In this document: positions 1 to 7,973 of the stretch, piece after piece
Layout of the letters: every line of letters starts with the position of its first letter
How positions within the stretch are numbered: position 1 is the stretch's first letter
From: Larix sibirica
Lineage: Eukaryota; Streptophyta; Pinopsida; Pinales; Pinaceae
Assembly: GCA_004151065.3 (NCBI GenBank)
Contig: NWUY0300001804.1
Location: forward strand, 18,111 to 33,239
Reading direction: 5' to 3'
Length of the DNA stretch: 15,129 bases
Position numbers and translations under genes: made by a program
The notes under the pieces: generated by a model
What the model was told of the DNA's origin: nothing
Seen by the model: only the letters and a program-made list of their open reading frames with translations
Databases searched by the model: none

Positions 1-167
1 AAGATACCTGCAACCACCAACAAACCACAAATACCTTCCACCAAACCCTAATGGCTATGATCAATGCCTTATCAGAGTCAAACAATATTAAACAAGACAC
101 AATAATCATACGATAATGAAGTTTCCTTTTTATCACAATTCCCAAAGTAATATTACAAATCCCAAGA

Positions 168-417
168 CAATTCATGTTTCCCAAGGCAAGTCCTCGTAAT
201 GGTGCGCTCCCTAGGTTTAGAAGATCTCCACACCAAGGCACACTTGTAGGATGAACAAGAAATACTAAAGAGCAAGTAATTATTGATTTAAGGCAATTTC
301 ATGTATCCCAATGCACTTGCTCAAAGGGAGAGGCTCTCTAGGGTATATCAAGAAAACCCTAAGGCGAATTTGTAGGGTGGACTAGAAACACCAAAACACA
401 AATATTTTTTATTTACT
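168..417. repeat. diverged direct tandem duplication, two units of about 125 bases
   Basis: Unit 1 (about 168-290) and unit 2 (about 294-417) align along their length. Both open with a CAATT(T)CATGT-T/A-TCCCAA segment, both contain a CTC(C/T)CTAGG-like core, both have an ACTTGTAGGATGAACAAGAAATAC-like block (unit 2: TTTGTAGGGTGGACTAGAAACAC), and both end in an AT-rich ...ATTTA. The identity is clear by eye but far from complete, so the duplication is old. No coding potential was recognised. It could be a remnant of a longer minisatellite or of a transposon end. Confidence 0.6.
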
Positions 418-1336
418 TTGGGAATTATTTAGATTTTTAGGGTTTTTGTGGNCAAATTTGTTGTAAAGGTCTATGTAAAATTTCAGTCATCTCATATTGA
501 GGAAGATTATCATCGTTTGGGGTTTTATTCCTTGAAAGGTTTCCCCATAAAATTTGTGTTCTTGTGGATGCTTGTTCTTCTATCTTATTTACTGTTGATG
601 ATCTACTGCTGCTAAATCTAATATTCAAAGTTTTAAGTCTGCTAATTTGCAAGAAGACTGTTACTGATATCAATTCTCAGATCTATGTTAAAAATTAACA
701 AAAATGGCCATTGAAGGGCAAACCACTAATCACAAGTACTTCCATTCTGCTAAAGCAACTGTGATGGGGGATACTATTCCGTCAAAATCACTGGGGATTT
801 CAACCTGACCCCAATCACTCATTCATGTCTCCATGGGAATTGAACTTTGGTGAGTTGCCCGACATGCTTCCATATGCACCGATGTACCACAACCCATTGA
901 TGGAATTGTGATTTTAACATACAAAATTTAAACAACCTGTTGCAGGGTTGAAAACATACACTTCCAGATATTTCAATCTGCTTGCCTGTGAACTCAAGCA
1001 ATCACCCACAGGCGCCTGGTCCTACCTCACTCTGCTTGAATGCATCCTTTAACAAGTCTAGGCCAAGCTGGAATCAACTCTCCACTCCACAGTTGCATCT
1101 TTGTACCATCAAAGAAACTTCTACAAACAGAAAATCAGTTTTGATGCCCTGCTGAAATCCCAAATCAGTAGGATTTAGGGTTTAGGGAAGGGATGCCCAA
1201 AAAAAGAAAGAAAGTGGAAAGTGACAAAGATGCCCCGTGAAACAACACAGCAAAGTGTGTACAAAGTAGCAGGCAGAATGAGTCACTTAAGCGAGATAGT
1301 GAAAATGGAAACCTGGATCAAATTCATTCAGTGATA
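418..1336. other. non-genic stretch, nothing recognised
   Basis: Both strands were read. Two short minus-strand open frames (437-673 and 819-1001) have no recognisable domain, and no good splice-site context joins them to the gene start at 2648. An undetermined base is present at 452. The double TTTAGGG motif at 1174-1187 is listed separately. Nothing else was identified. Confidence 0.5.
1174..1187 (+). repeat. two tandem plant telomere-type units (TTTAGGG x2)
   Basis: Two perfect TTTAGGG copies occur in tandem. On the minus strand they read AAACCCTAAACCCTAAA, which also matches the plant telo-box found in some promoters. The run is too short to be a real interstitial telomere array. It may be chance or a regulatory telo-box, but no gene start nearby supports the latter. 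Confidence 0.4.
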
Positions 1337-1603
1337 TCAGATATATGAAATAAATAATCTTTGGCAAGCGCATTTAACTACACTTCTGGATGTGTAGGTG
1401 CTTGCTAGACAACCAGCTAGCCCTCTCTTGGTGACAACTATCCTGGAGTCCCTATTTGTTTTGTTTGTCCCTAACAACAGTTCAAGAAGCCCACTCCGAG
1501 TCACCCTCAGAAGTAGTCCTACTGGACCATCAGCAGACACTTTAGGGTTTGTCTGGACAATAGTGTCCAACGCCTCTTCAACAAGAGGAGGAGAAAGCAC
1601 CAT
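1337..1603 (-). CDS. doubtful minus-strand ORF, possible exon, product unknown
   Basis: An 88-codon open frame runs from 1603 to a stop at 1337. Its first 70 or so residues have a balanced, protein-like composition, with segments such as LVEEALDTIV and GLLLRVTRSGLLELLLG that could form amphipathic helices. The last 15 residues, after STYTSR, look like read-through. I do not recognise a family. It lies about 690 bases downstream of the minus-strand gene start at 2648, so it could be a later exon, but no acceptor site near its left end joins it convincingly in frame to exon 2. An overlapping plus-strand frame (1398-1628) is equally open, which weakens the case. It may simply be chance. Confidence 0.22.
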   Translation of the reverse strand: MVLSPPLVEEALDTIVQTNPKVSADGPVGLLLRVTRSGLLELLLGTNKTNRDSRIVVTKRGLAGCLASTYTSRSVVKCACQRLFISYI

Positions 1604-1628
1604 GACATTTCCATTTCGAATTTCTTAA

Positions 1629-2291
1629 TTTGCATCTTTTTATAATATATATAGCCTTGCAATTGCAATTGCAAGAATCAGTGCATACAAACATAGGAAA
1701 ATGAACAAGAAAACTTATTCAGCGTATTAATTCATTAGCACATCAATATTTTCGACCTAGCGATTAATGTTTAACTCTTATATTATATTGGTAGGTTGGA
1801 AAGCAACAAAAGCAGGTATGTGGCCTCTAGGCAAACAAAATTCGTAGTCTTTTAGAATTAGAGCAAAGGTCAACGATAGAATATCCAACCCTAAATCTAG
1901 TCTTTGTGTTCTAGGGTTCAAAGCATAGAATATCAGACCCTGACTAGCATGGAAAAGATTTTAAATTGCTCGTGATGGTAACATAATTTGTTTTCTACTT
2001 AATGAAAAAAATATTGGTAAGTTAGAATCTCTGCGTGTATTAAAATGATCATCAAATTGTGCTTCTTTGTCGTGAACTATATATAATACAGTCCACTTCC
2101 ATCCACAAATGTCATCTTAAAGCATTGAAGTGTCCTGTTCCGTTTAAGGTTGATACTCAGTTTTTTTCTTTATCCATTCTCATTCACACTGACACTCTAC
2201 TTAAATGACAGGCAATTCCACAGGATTTAGTTAATTTATAGACCATTGGTCGAGGTCAGAAAAAATAACAGAGAGAAAGAGGGATGTATAC
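1629..2291. other. AT-rich stretch, probably intron 2 of the minus-strand gene
   Basis: If the donor at 2291/2290 is used, this stretch is transcribed as the beginning of intron 2 on the minus strand. It is T-rich on that strand and has many stops in all frames, as expected of a plant intron. No further exon with a family-like sequence was found here. It contains runs such as TATAATATATATAG near 1640 and no recognised repeat. Confidence 0.4.
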
Positions 2292-2648
2292 CGGAACATA
2301 GCGAATTTTGCGAGGAGGGGTAGGAGAAGGATCGTCGGCTGCATCATCCTTACCACCACCTGTACCTGCAAAATGGGGTGAATCAGTGAATTGTGGATGA
2401 ATAATTAGCATTAGCAAAAGCAATAGCAATGGCAATCGGATTAGCCTACCGTTGGTAAGAGAAGTCCATCTGTAAAGGCTCAGTTTGGAAGACTGGGAGG
2501 AGGAGGAGGAGGGAGCAACGGAGGCAGAGGAAGAGGAAGGGATGGGAATCCATCGTTTCCTCCACTTGCGAACAGGCCCAGTGAAGACTGACGCTGGCCC
2601 ATAGCGTGTTGATGATCTGCTGCCCATGCGAGTCCCTCCGCTCTCCAT
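2292..2648 (-). CDS. 5' end of a host gene: exon 1 (2450-2648), exon 2 (2292-2365); small plant protein of unknown function
   Basis: The first in-frame ATG downstream of the TATA box is at 2648-2646. Exon 1 codes for 66 codons plus one base and ends at 2450 before a GT (GTAGGC). An 84-base T-rich intron (2366-2449) ends in TTTTGCAG. Exon 2 then runs to 2292 before GTATAC. Together they give 91 codons ending in phase 0. The protein has a basic/Trp motif RKWRKRWIPI (27-36), a Ser-rich linker (38-54), LYRWTSL (58-64), an acidic patch KDDAADD (72-78) and PPRKIRYVP (83-91). This combination reminds me of a plant-specific family of uncharacterised proteins beginning with a WRKRWVP-like motif, but that is from memory and not verified. 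Without splicing the frame reads on to a stop at 2256. The remaining exons lie at lower coordinates or outside the window. A second in-frame Met is residue 8. No stop or frameshift was seen, unlike in the neighbouring retroelements. Confidence 0.6.
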
Positions 2649-2680
2649 TTTCCAGTCCCAATTCGACAACCCAAATGCCT

Positions 2681-2706
2681 GCCTGTGCCTGTGCCTGTGC
2701 CTGTGC
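2681..2706 (-). repeat. hexanucleotide microsatellite, (GCCTGT)4.3
   Basis: Four perfect GCCTGT copies plus two bases lie about 35 bases upstream of the proposed start codon at 2648. They would fall in the 5' leader of the minus-strand gene, reading (ACAGGC)n on that strand. Length polymorphism is expected at such a site. Confidence 0.8.
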
Positions 2707-2825
2707 TACAGAATTCGTTAGTTGTTAATAACGTATTCACATTCACACGAACTCTATGTAGCACAAAATCTCAATGACACAGACCAATCCCATCAGCGAA
2801 CAGAAACAAATATCGCTCTAGCACC

Positions 2826-2833
2826 ATTTTATA
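2826..2833 (-). promoter_or_regulatory. TATA box of the minus-strand gene
   Basis: On the minus strand the sequence reads CTGTATAAAATGG. TATAAAAT is a near-ideal plant TATA box. It lies about 180 bases upstream of the ATG at 2648, which would put transcription start near 2795-2800 and give a leader of about 150 bases. The position relative to exon 1 is the main support. It is inferred from sequence only. Confidence 0.5.
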
Positions 2834-2990
2834 CAGTTAAATTTATTGTGTGGGTCCGTATGCGTCTCTTTTTGGTATTTTGGATTTTTTTGGGGGGGTA
2901 TTTTGAAATGGAGTAGCAATAATGTACTATTTGGATTTTTCTAATGATGTTTTTCTTACCAATTTTATGGGTTAAAACCGATAAAATTAG

Positions 2991-3113
2991 AAGAATTATT
3001 GGAATGTTATATATAAGTTATTGATATTACATAATTTGATAAGAATTATTGGAATATCTACTATAAGTTATTGATATTACATAATCTAGATGTAATAGAA
3101 GTATTAGAACATC
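2991..3113. repeat. AT-rich tandem repeat, 50-base unit, about 2.4 copies
   Basis: Copy 1 (2991-3040) and copy 2 (3041-3090) both start AAGAATTATTGGAAT and share the block TATAAGTTATTGATATTACATAAT. A partial, more diverged third copy (TAGAAGTATTAGAACATCT) follows to about 3113. The period is exactly 50. It sits about 100 bases left of the LTR retrotransposon, in the interval between the host gene promoter and the element. Confidence 0.85.
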
Positions 3114-3511
3114 TTTTAATCCATTTATGCTTATTTAAACAATGAAATTGAAATTTGGTCAAAGATTTTTTTACGATTATAACATTTCATTTTTAGTGTA
3201 TATTATGGGGGTGTAATGTCCTCACCCTTCAGCAAGCTTAAATGTCACGCTGAGGTGCAAGGGTACACTCGCTTACCCCATGAGTGTGTCCACTTACCCG
3301 CATCATGGACAAAGGATCGAGTAAGAAAACCAAGTGGACAAAGCAACCAGCAGCGGGAGCATGAGTAAGGATGTGACCAAAGGAAAGCGTCAACAAGTGT
3401 CCAAGCATGAAACCATCAGAGGGGCACGGGACCACTTGGGGCTATCGAGAGCATCACCAAGGGCCGCGACATTGACAACCTGTGGCAAAGGCTACTCGAG
3501 CGCACGACAAG

Positions 3512-3519
3512 TATATAAA
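3512..3519 (+). promoter_or_regulatory. TATA box in the 5' LTR
   Basis: TATATAAA within AGTATATAAAGGGGAG lies 300 bases inside the LTR and is conserved at the matching place in the 3' LTR (8513-8520). This is the expected core promoter of the element, with U3 to its left and R starting about 30 bases to its right. Confidence 0.7.
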
Positions 3520-3985
3520 GGGGAGAACGCACATGACAAAGGAAATCAATCAATTGTCGAAAGCAAGTCCATCCAAAGAGTTTAGAGGCCAAGGGAACAA
3601 GCACGAGCTTTGCAGTGGCAGTGACCAAGGTTAAGGAAAATTTGGCAAAAGGAAACAAAGCGCACTAGGAGATAGGTCGAGAAGAAGTTACCGACAGTTT
3701 ATGCACTTGTCGGGAGGTAGTTTCGGTAATGATGTTGAGGGGTTTCTCTATAATTGTCAGGAGGTTGTTTGACAAGGCTGCTGAAGGTTGTATGTATTTG
3801 GGCAATAAGCGTTAGAGATGCACCGTGTTGTATTTTGAGGTGTCGGCCATTACCCAGACCTCACCATTGTAACCTTGTTCACTTTTATATAATACGTTTT
3901 GGGTGCCCGAGTTCAGGTGCCCCCTATATGATTGTTTTGTCTTTGTTATATTGGCATAACTATTAAATAACACCACGCATAACTT

Positions 3986-3991
3986 AATAAA
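3986..3991 (+). promoter_or_regulatory. AATAAA polyadenylation-type signal in the 5' LTR
   Basis: AATAAA lies in a conserved block (CACCACGCATAACTTAATAAA) that is repeated in the 3' LTR at 8986-8991. It is about 475 bases after the TATA box and would mark the end of R. In the 5' copy it would normally be bypassed. Confidence 0.4.
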
Positions 3992-4208
3992 TTCCAAGTG
4001 TTAAAGTACTTGGCAAGGTTGTCAAGCGTAGGTAAGCGACGGTAACGTGGTAGTTCTCAATTGAAGGTATGGACAGGTTGTGAACGAAGAGATGTAGTCT
4101 GCTAACAAGTAACCTTGAACGATCAAGTCTTTGAGAAGAACGTTCGGGCAATGACGCATAGCTACCAGGGGTTGGGAATGCCTATGACACCACATATTGG
4201 GGTTATGG

Positions 4209-4220
4209 AAGTATCAGAAC
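4209..4220 (+). other. primer-binding site, degenerate, initiator Met tRNA type
   Basis: AAGTATCAGAAC matches 9 of 12 positions of TGGTATCAGAGC, the plant initiator-Met-tRNA primer site, and sits right where the LTR alignment ends. The first two bases (TG to AA) and one internal G (to A) have changed, as expected for an old copy. Confidence 0.65.
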
Positions 4221-4703
4221 TATGATTGCAGCCTTGACAGGAGCCTTGGGTGAAGTCTATTCCAAAGCCGCAACCGATGGGAAGTTTATTCGTTTGCGAG
4301 CTCGATGGAGCGAGTTTGGAATGGGCACACTTGCTTGTAGTAGGGTTAGAGGGTGAGTCGCAAGGAAGCACCGGGAAAAAGTTCAGTAATGGGCTAGACA
4401 TAAAGGAAGAGCTTTGCAAAGGATTTTGTCAAAAAAACCAGGCAGGTAGTAGTCGGCATGTGCAGGCAGTACCCAAAGTTGCTGACAAACAATTGGGCGC
4501 ACTTCGACAACATACAGCTTGTTGTGGCAGTATTCCACAATGTCTTCCAGGTCCTCTCGGGGCCAAGAGTAGATTGAGCAAGGGGATTTCAATGGAAAAG
4601 ATACTTGGAAGGGTTGTTGCATGGTACCCATGAGTAGCACCAACGACAGATAAGTGACATTTGTGATCTTCACGATGATGCCTAGCGAAAGTGTTAGGCG
4701 CAG
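4221..4703 (+). pseudogene. gag remnant, mostly deleted
   Basis: Only about 480 bases separate the primer site from the protease, where chromoviruses normally carry a gag of 1 kb or more. A 127-codon open frame (4250-4633) has no recognisable capsid features. Around 4653-4692 the reading ICDLHDDA-stop-RKC resembles the C-x-C...H...C zinc knuckle that closes chromovirus gag, but it is incomplete. A large internal deletion of the capsid region is the likeliest explanation. Confidence 0.4.
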
Positions 4704-5150
4704 GTGCCTTCGGTAACAGGTAGGCAACTCGTGCAGAGGTTGAGCGCCTTGACCAATAACCAAGGGAGCAACCCACACCTGCTTTTCTATGTGGATGTCA
4801 TTATGAACGAAAGGAAGGCGAGGGCGATGGTGGACATTAAAGCCTCTCATATTTTCCTTAAGAAGGAGCTGAAAATGAAACTTAGACTTGGGGAAGAATC
4901 GTGTGAAGCTTCGGTAAAGGCAATTAACTCTAAGGCAGCCGTAGTGACAGGGATCGCATCTAAGGTTCATGTGCAGCTTGGCATGTGGAAAGGTTGAGCC
5001 AACCTCAAGATGATGAAGCTAGATGACTTTGAAGTCATTCTTAGGCAAGGCTTCCTAGGGATGGCGAACGCAGTCCTCAAGTCGTTTAAGGAACATTTGG
5101 TCAGCAGAAAAAATCTTCTGTTGTGCATACAACAGCAAGGCATCTCAACG
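4704..5150 (+). pseudogene. retropepsin-like protease domain and linker, decayed
   Basis: The reading ARAMVDIKASHIFL (active-site region at 4833) has the layout of the plant gypsy protease, hydrophobic-D-x-x-A-S/T-H-x-F. The catalytic Asp is kept, but the following Ser/Thr-Gly is replaced by Ile-Lys. Upstream, HLLFYVDVIMNERKARAMVD fits the first strands of the fold. After a TGA at 4995-4997, the same frame continues with MKLDDFEVILRQGFLG, the conserved linker between protease and reverse transcriptase in this group. The TGA could come from CGA. Confidence 0.75.
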
Positions 5151-5199
5151 AAAAGGTGTGGTTGGCCTCCGCATTGAGTTTCAAGAAGGTATCCTAAAG

Positions 5200-6110
5200 G
5201 AAGGATTCACAACTCTACATCACAGGATTGAAGGAAAGTGAAGAAGGGGGGATGGGGATGCCTGTGCCACCAGGACTTGCCAACGTGATGGAGGATTTTG
5301 TGGATTGTATGCTAGAGAGCTTGCCAAAGAAACTTCCATCGAGACGTGTCATGGACCATCAAATAGAACTTGAACCGAGAGCTAAGCCACTAGTGAAGGC
5401 TTTGTAACGAATGTTTGTGTCGGAGTTGGAAGAGTTGAAGAGGTAGTTATTCGAGTTGTTGAAGGCGGTCTTCATTCAACGTTCAAAGTCTCCTTACGAT
5501 GCACCAATGCTCTTCCAAATGAAGAAGGACACCCCATAACTCAAACTTTGTGTGGACTATAGGGTGTTGAACAAGCAAATGGTGATAAAAAAAGGTATCC
5601 ATTGCCACTACTCGTGGATTGCTTTGACAAGCTCTCCAAGGCAAAGGTGTTTTTGAAATTAGACCTTTGACAAGGTTACTACCAAGTGAGGATCACATAA
5701 GGGGATGAGGAAAAGATAGCCTGTGCGACCAAGTATGGGAGCTTTGAGTTCATGATCATGTCATTTTGGTTATGAAATTCCTTGACAAACTTTTGCATGT
5801 TGATGAATGAACTGTTAAGACCTTTCTTGGATAAGTTCATGGTGGTCTACCTAGAAGACATTATGGTTTTCAATGAAAGCATGGAAGAGCACAAGGAACA
5901 CTTGGCGCAATTCTTTAAGGCCCTATGGGAGAATCAATTGTTTTTGAAGAAGTGTATGTTCGAGAAGACATAGGTGTCGTACTTGGGCCATTAGGTTGGA
6001 CAAGGTAACATTAGCAAGGATCCCAAGAAGGTGAAGGAGATCGAAGATTGGGAGGAACTGAAGACCATGCATGAGGTGAGAAGTTTCCTAGGCTTGGAAA
6101 ATTACTACTG
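5200..6110 (+). pseudogene. reverse transcriptase domain, decayed
   Basis: Recognisable blocks occur in order. In frame 2 they are IELEPRAKPL, ELEELKR-stop-LFELLKAVFI, KSPYDAPMLFQMKKD and LCVDYRVLNK. After a one-base shift in an A-run near 5588, frame 1 gives YPLPLLVDCFDKLSKAKVF, LKLDL-stop-QGYYQVRI, KYGSFEFMIMSF, LTNFCMLMNELLRPFLDKF, VVYLEDIMVF, EEHKEHLAQFF and VSYLGH. The catalytic Y-x-D-D motif reads YLED (5848-5859), so the first Asp is Glu. Stops lie at 5405, 5444, 5537, 5668, 5698, 5773, 5971, 5992 and 6109. No functional enzyme can be made. Confidence 0.92.
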
Positions 6111-6640
6111 ATGGTTTGTAGAGGGTTATTCCAAGATTTCAACACCCCTGAGTGACTTGTTGAAGAAGAACCGATAATGGAACTAGTCAAAGAAGTGTCA
6201 GGTAGCATTCTGTGAGATAAAGTGCACACTCACGTTTGCACCAGTGTTGAAGCTACTCAATTTTGACAATGAGTTTGAAGTGAAGACATATGCTTCTAAC
6301 TTCACCATCAGGGTAGTTTTGACGCAAGAAGGGCACCTAGCAGCCTATGAGAGAACGAAGCTCCAGGACCATGAGCAGAGGTACCCCATTCGTGAGAAAG
6401 TGATGAGCATGTGGTGCACTGCCTACATGCATGGAGACATTATTTGTTGGGTAAGTTGTTCATGGTGAAGATGGACAATGTTGCGATGAGTTACTTTGCA
6501 ATGTAATTGAAGTTGTCCATGAAACATGATTGGTGGAAAGACTTCATGGACGAGTTCGATATGACTATTGGGTACCAACTAGATAAGATGAACCAAGTTG
6601 TCAATGCAATCATCCAGAAGGCACAACTTGCTACAATGGT
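6111..6640 (+). pseudogene. RNase H domain, decayed
   Basis: The thumb/connection motif VRSFLGLENYY precedes GYSKISTPLSDLLKKN. The RNase H part follows with VFEVKTDASD-like sequence, here EVKTYASNF (6280-6303), in which the catalytic Asp is Tyr and the next Asp is Asn, then RVVLTQEGHLAAYERTKL and EQRYPIREK. A frameshift near 6440 moves the rest (LLGKLFMVKMDNVAMSYF, WWKDFMDEFDMTIGYQ) to frame 0. Stops include 6175, 6184 and 6504. The family assignment is firm and the domain is inactive. Confidence 0.85.
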
Positions 6641-7460
6641 AGAGGAGTCACCATCAAAACCAACAAGAAGTGAGGTGCGGGTTTGGGTCAACTTGCAGGA
6701 GAATATCAAGGTAGTTTTGGGGAGTGACCATACTACCTTAGACATTATGAAACAAGCAAGAGAAGGAAAGACTAGGATTTTTTGGGTTGAGAACGACTTA
6801 TTGTATTTCAGTGGGAGACTTTATGTGTCGAAAAGCGCCAACCTTCATCGGGAGTTGTTACATGAGTGTTAGACTCGCTGTGGGTAGGGCACCTACACAT
6901 GCAATGAACTTTAGCTTTGTTGGAGAGGGAGTACTATTGGGAGCACGTGAAGAAGGATGTGGTGGAGTATGTGCAAACATGTGTGGTTTTCCAACAAGAC
7001 AAAATTGACACTAAGTTGCTTGTCGATACACTTCAACCCTTTCCCGTGCTGGAGAGGCTGAGGGAAAGTGTCTTGATGGAATTCATAACACAACTGCCGA
7101 TGACATAGAGGTACAATGGTATCTTTGTTGTGGTGGACAGGTTCTCCAAGTACCATTATCCGTGTTCCCACAAAAGTGTCTTGTTCGTCAGAAGATGTCA
7201 CAGGATGTTCTTTAAACATGTAGTGAAGTTGTGGGGTTTTTCATTGAACACCGTTTTAGGTCGAGACACAAGGTTCACTGAGTGATTTTGGACAGAGTTG
7301 TTTAGGCTTGTGGGGACTAAGTTGTTTATAAGCTCAATTCACTACCCACAAACCAACGGGTAGATGGAGTAGATCAATTGTTTGTTGGAGAACTACTTGA
7401 GGCATTTTGTGTGGGTGGATCAAACAAACTGGCTAGAGTTGTTAGACTCAACAAAGTTTG
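6641..7460 (+). pseudogene. integrase: zinc-binding and catalytic domains, decayed
   Basis: The H-H-C-C zinc-binding region is split. LHRELLHEC reads in frame 0 (to about 6872), then WVGHLHMQ-stop-TLALL and REYYWEHVKKDVVEYVQTCVVFQQDK in frame 2. The catalytic core follows in frame 2. The first catalytic Asp is Glu in LMEFITQLP (7079-7081), the second is Gly in GRDTRF (7259-7261), and the catalytic Glu is kept in NG-stop-ME-stop-IN (7367-7369). VVVDRFSKY, LVGTKLFISS, HYPQTNG and LENYLRHFV are characteristic of plant gypsy integrases. Stops lie at 6905, 7106, 7283, 7361 and 7370. Confidence 0.9.
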
Positions 7461-7973
7461 GTTATAACTTACAGTCTACAGAAGAGGAAAACCACAGGGT
7501 TCAGTCCATTCAAGTTATCCACCGGTAAACATCCAGTGACACCGCACACCATGACGGAAGGATTTTATGGGAAGAGTCCAGTAGCATTACAATTCATCGA
7601 GGATTGGGAAGATCGGTTGGAGCAAGCACGAGTCCAACTCAACAAGGCAGTGGAAATGATGAAGCATTGTGTGAATCAAGACAAAAGCGAAGTGGAGTTC
7701 GAGGTAAGCAATGAGGTCTTGATCAAGTTAAGAAAGGAGCAATTCAAACCACCAACAAACATGTGTTATTCCATGTCAAGGATATATGAAGGCCCCTTTG
7801 AAATTATCAACAAGATCGGCAAGGCCATATACAAGTTGAGGCTCCCTGAGCATTTGAGTGCCTTTCACCTAGTATTTCATGTAATCCAACTACATGGATG
7901 CAAAATTGGCGAGGGTGATCCTAGCAGGGTGGGTCCATCCAGGGCACCTAGTTGTAGACTAACTAGAACATGA
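7458..7973 (+). pseudogene. integrase C-terminal part with GPF module
   Basis: A 171-codon open frame (frame 0) continues the integrase after a frameshift near 7475. It has TGFSPFKLSTGKHPVTPHT, the C-terminal part of the core found in plant gypsy elements. VLIKLRKEQFK, YEGPFEIINKIGKAIYKLRL (the GPY/F module, here GPF) and FHLVFHVIQL follow. It is the longest intact stretch in the element. Its last residues, after about 7905, are out of frame relative to the chromodomain that follows. Confidence 0.85.

Larger units (their letters stand above)
3212..4210 (+). repeat. 5' LTR of the retrotransposon
   Basis: It starts TGTAATGTCCTCACC and aligns with 8203-9189. The alignment is strong in several blocks: for example 3951-4020 against 8951-9020 differs at only 3 of 70 positions, and the TATA region AGTATATAAAGGGGAG is identical. 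Other parts differ much more, with small indels. The right end is uncertain by a few bases: GGTTATGGAA aligns with the GATTATGACA that closes the 3' LTR, so the terminal CA seems mutated. Confidence 0.9.

Noticed and set aside
437-1001. Minus-strand frames 437-673 and 819-1001 as further exons of the gene starting at 2648
   Set aside because: No family motif is seen. The attractive reading GLWYIGAYGSMSGNSPKF (about 815-880, minus) has an in-frame TAA just upstream and no AG acceptor between that stop and the reading.
2446-2764. Other minus-strand frames over exon 1 (2446-2661 and 2480-2764)
   Set aside because: These are alternative frames of the same DNA. Only the frame starting at 2648 gives matching splice sites and a sensible exon 2.
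3238-3997. Small ORFs in both directions inside the 5' LTR, with counterparts in the 3' LTR
   Set aside because: They lie in non-coding LTR sequence, differ between the two LTR copies, and have no recognisable domain.
4383-4970. Long minus-strand open frame of 195 codons over the gag/protease region
   Set aside because: It is the shadow of the plus-strand retrotransposon. The plus strand carries the recognisable protease and linker motifs there.
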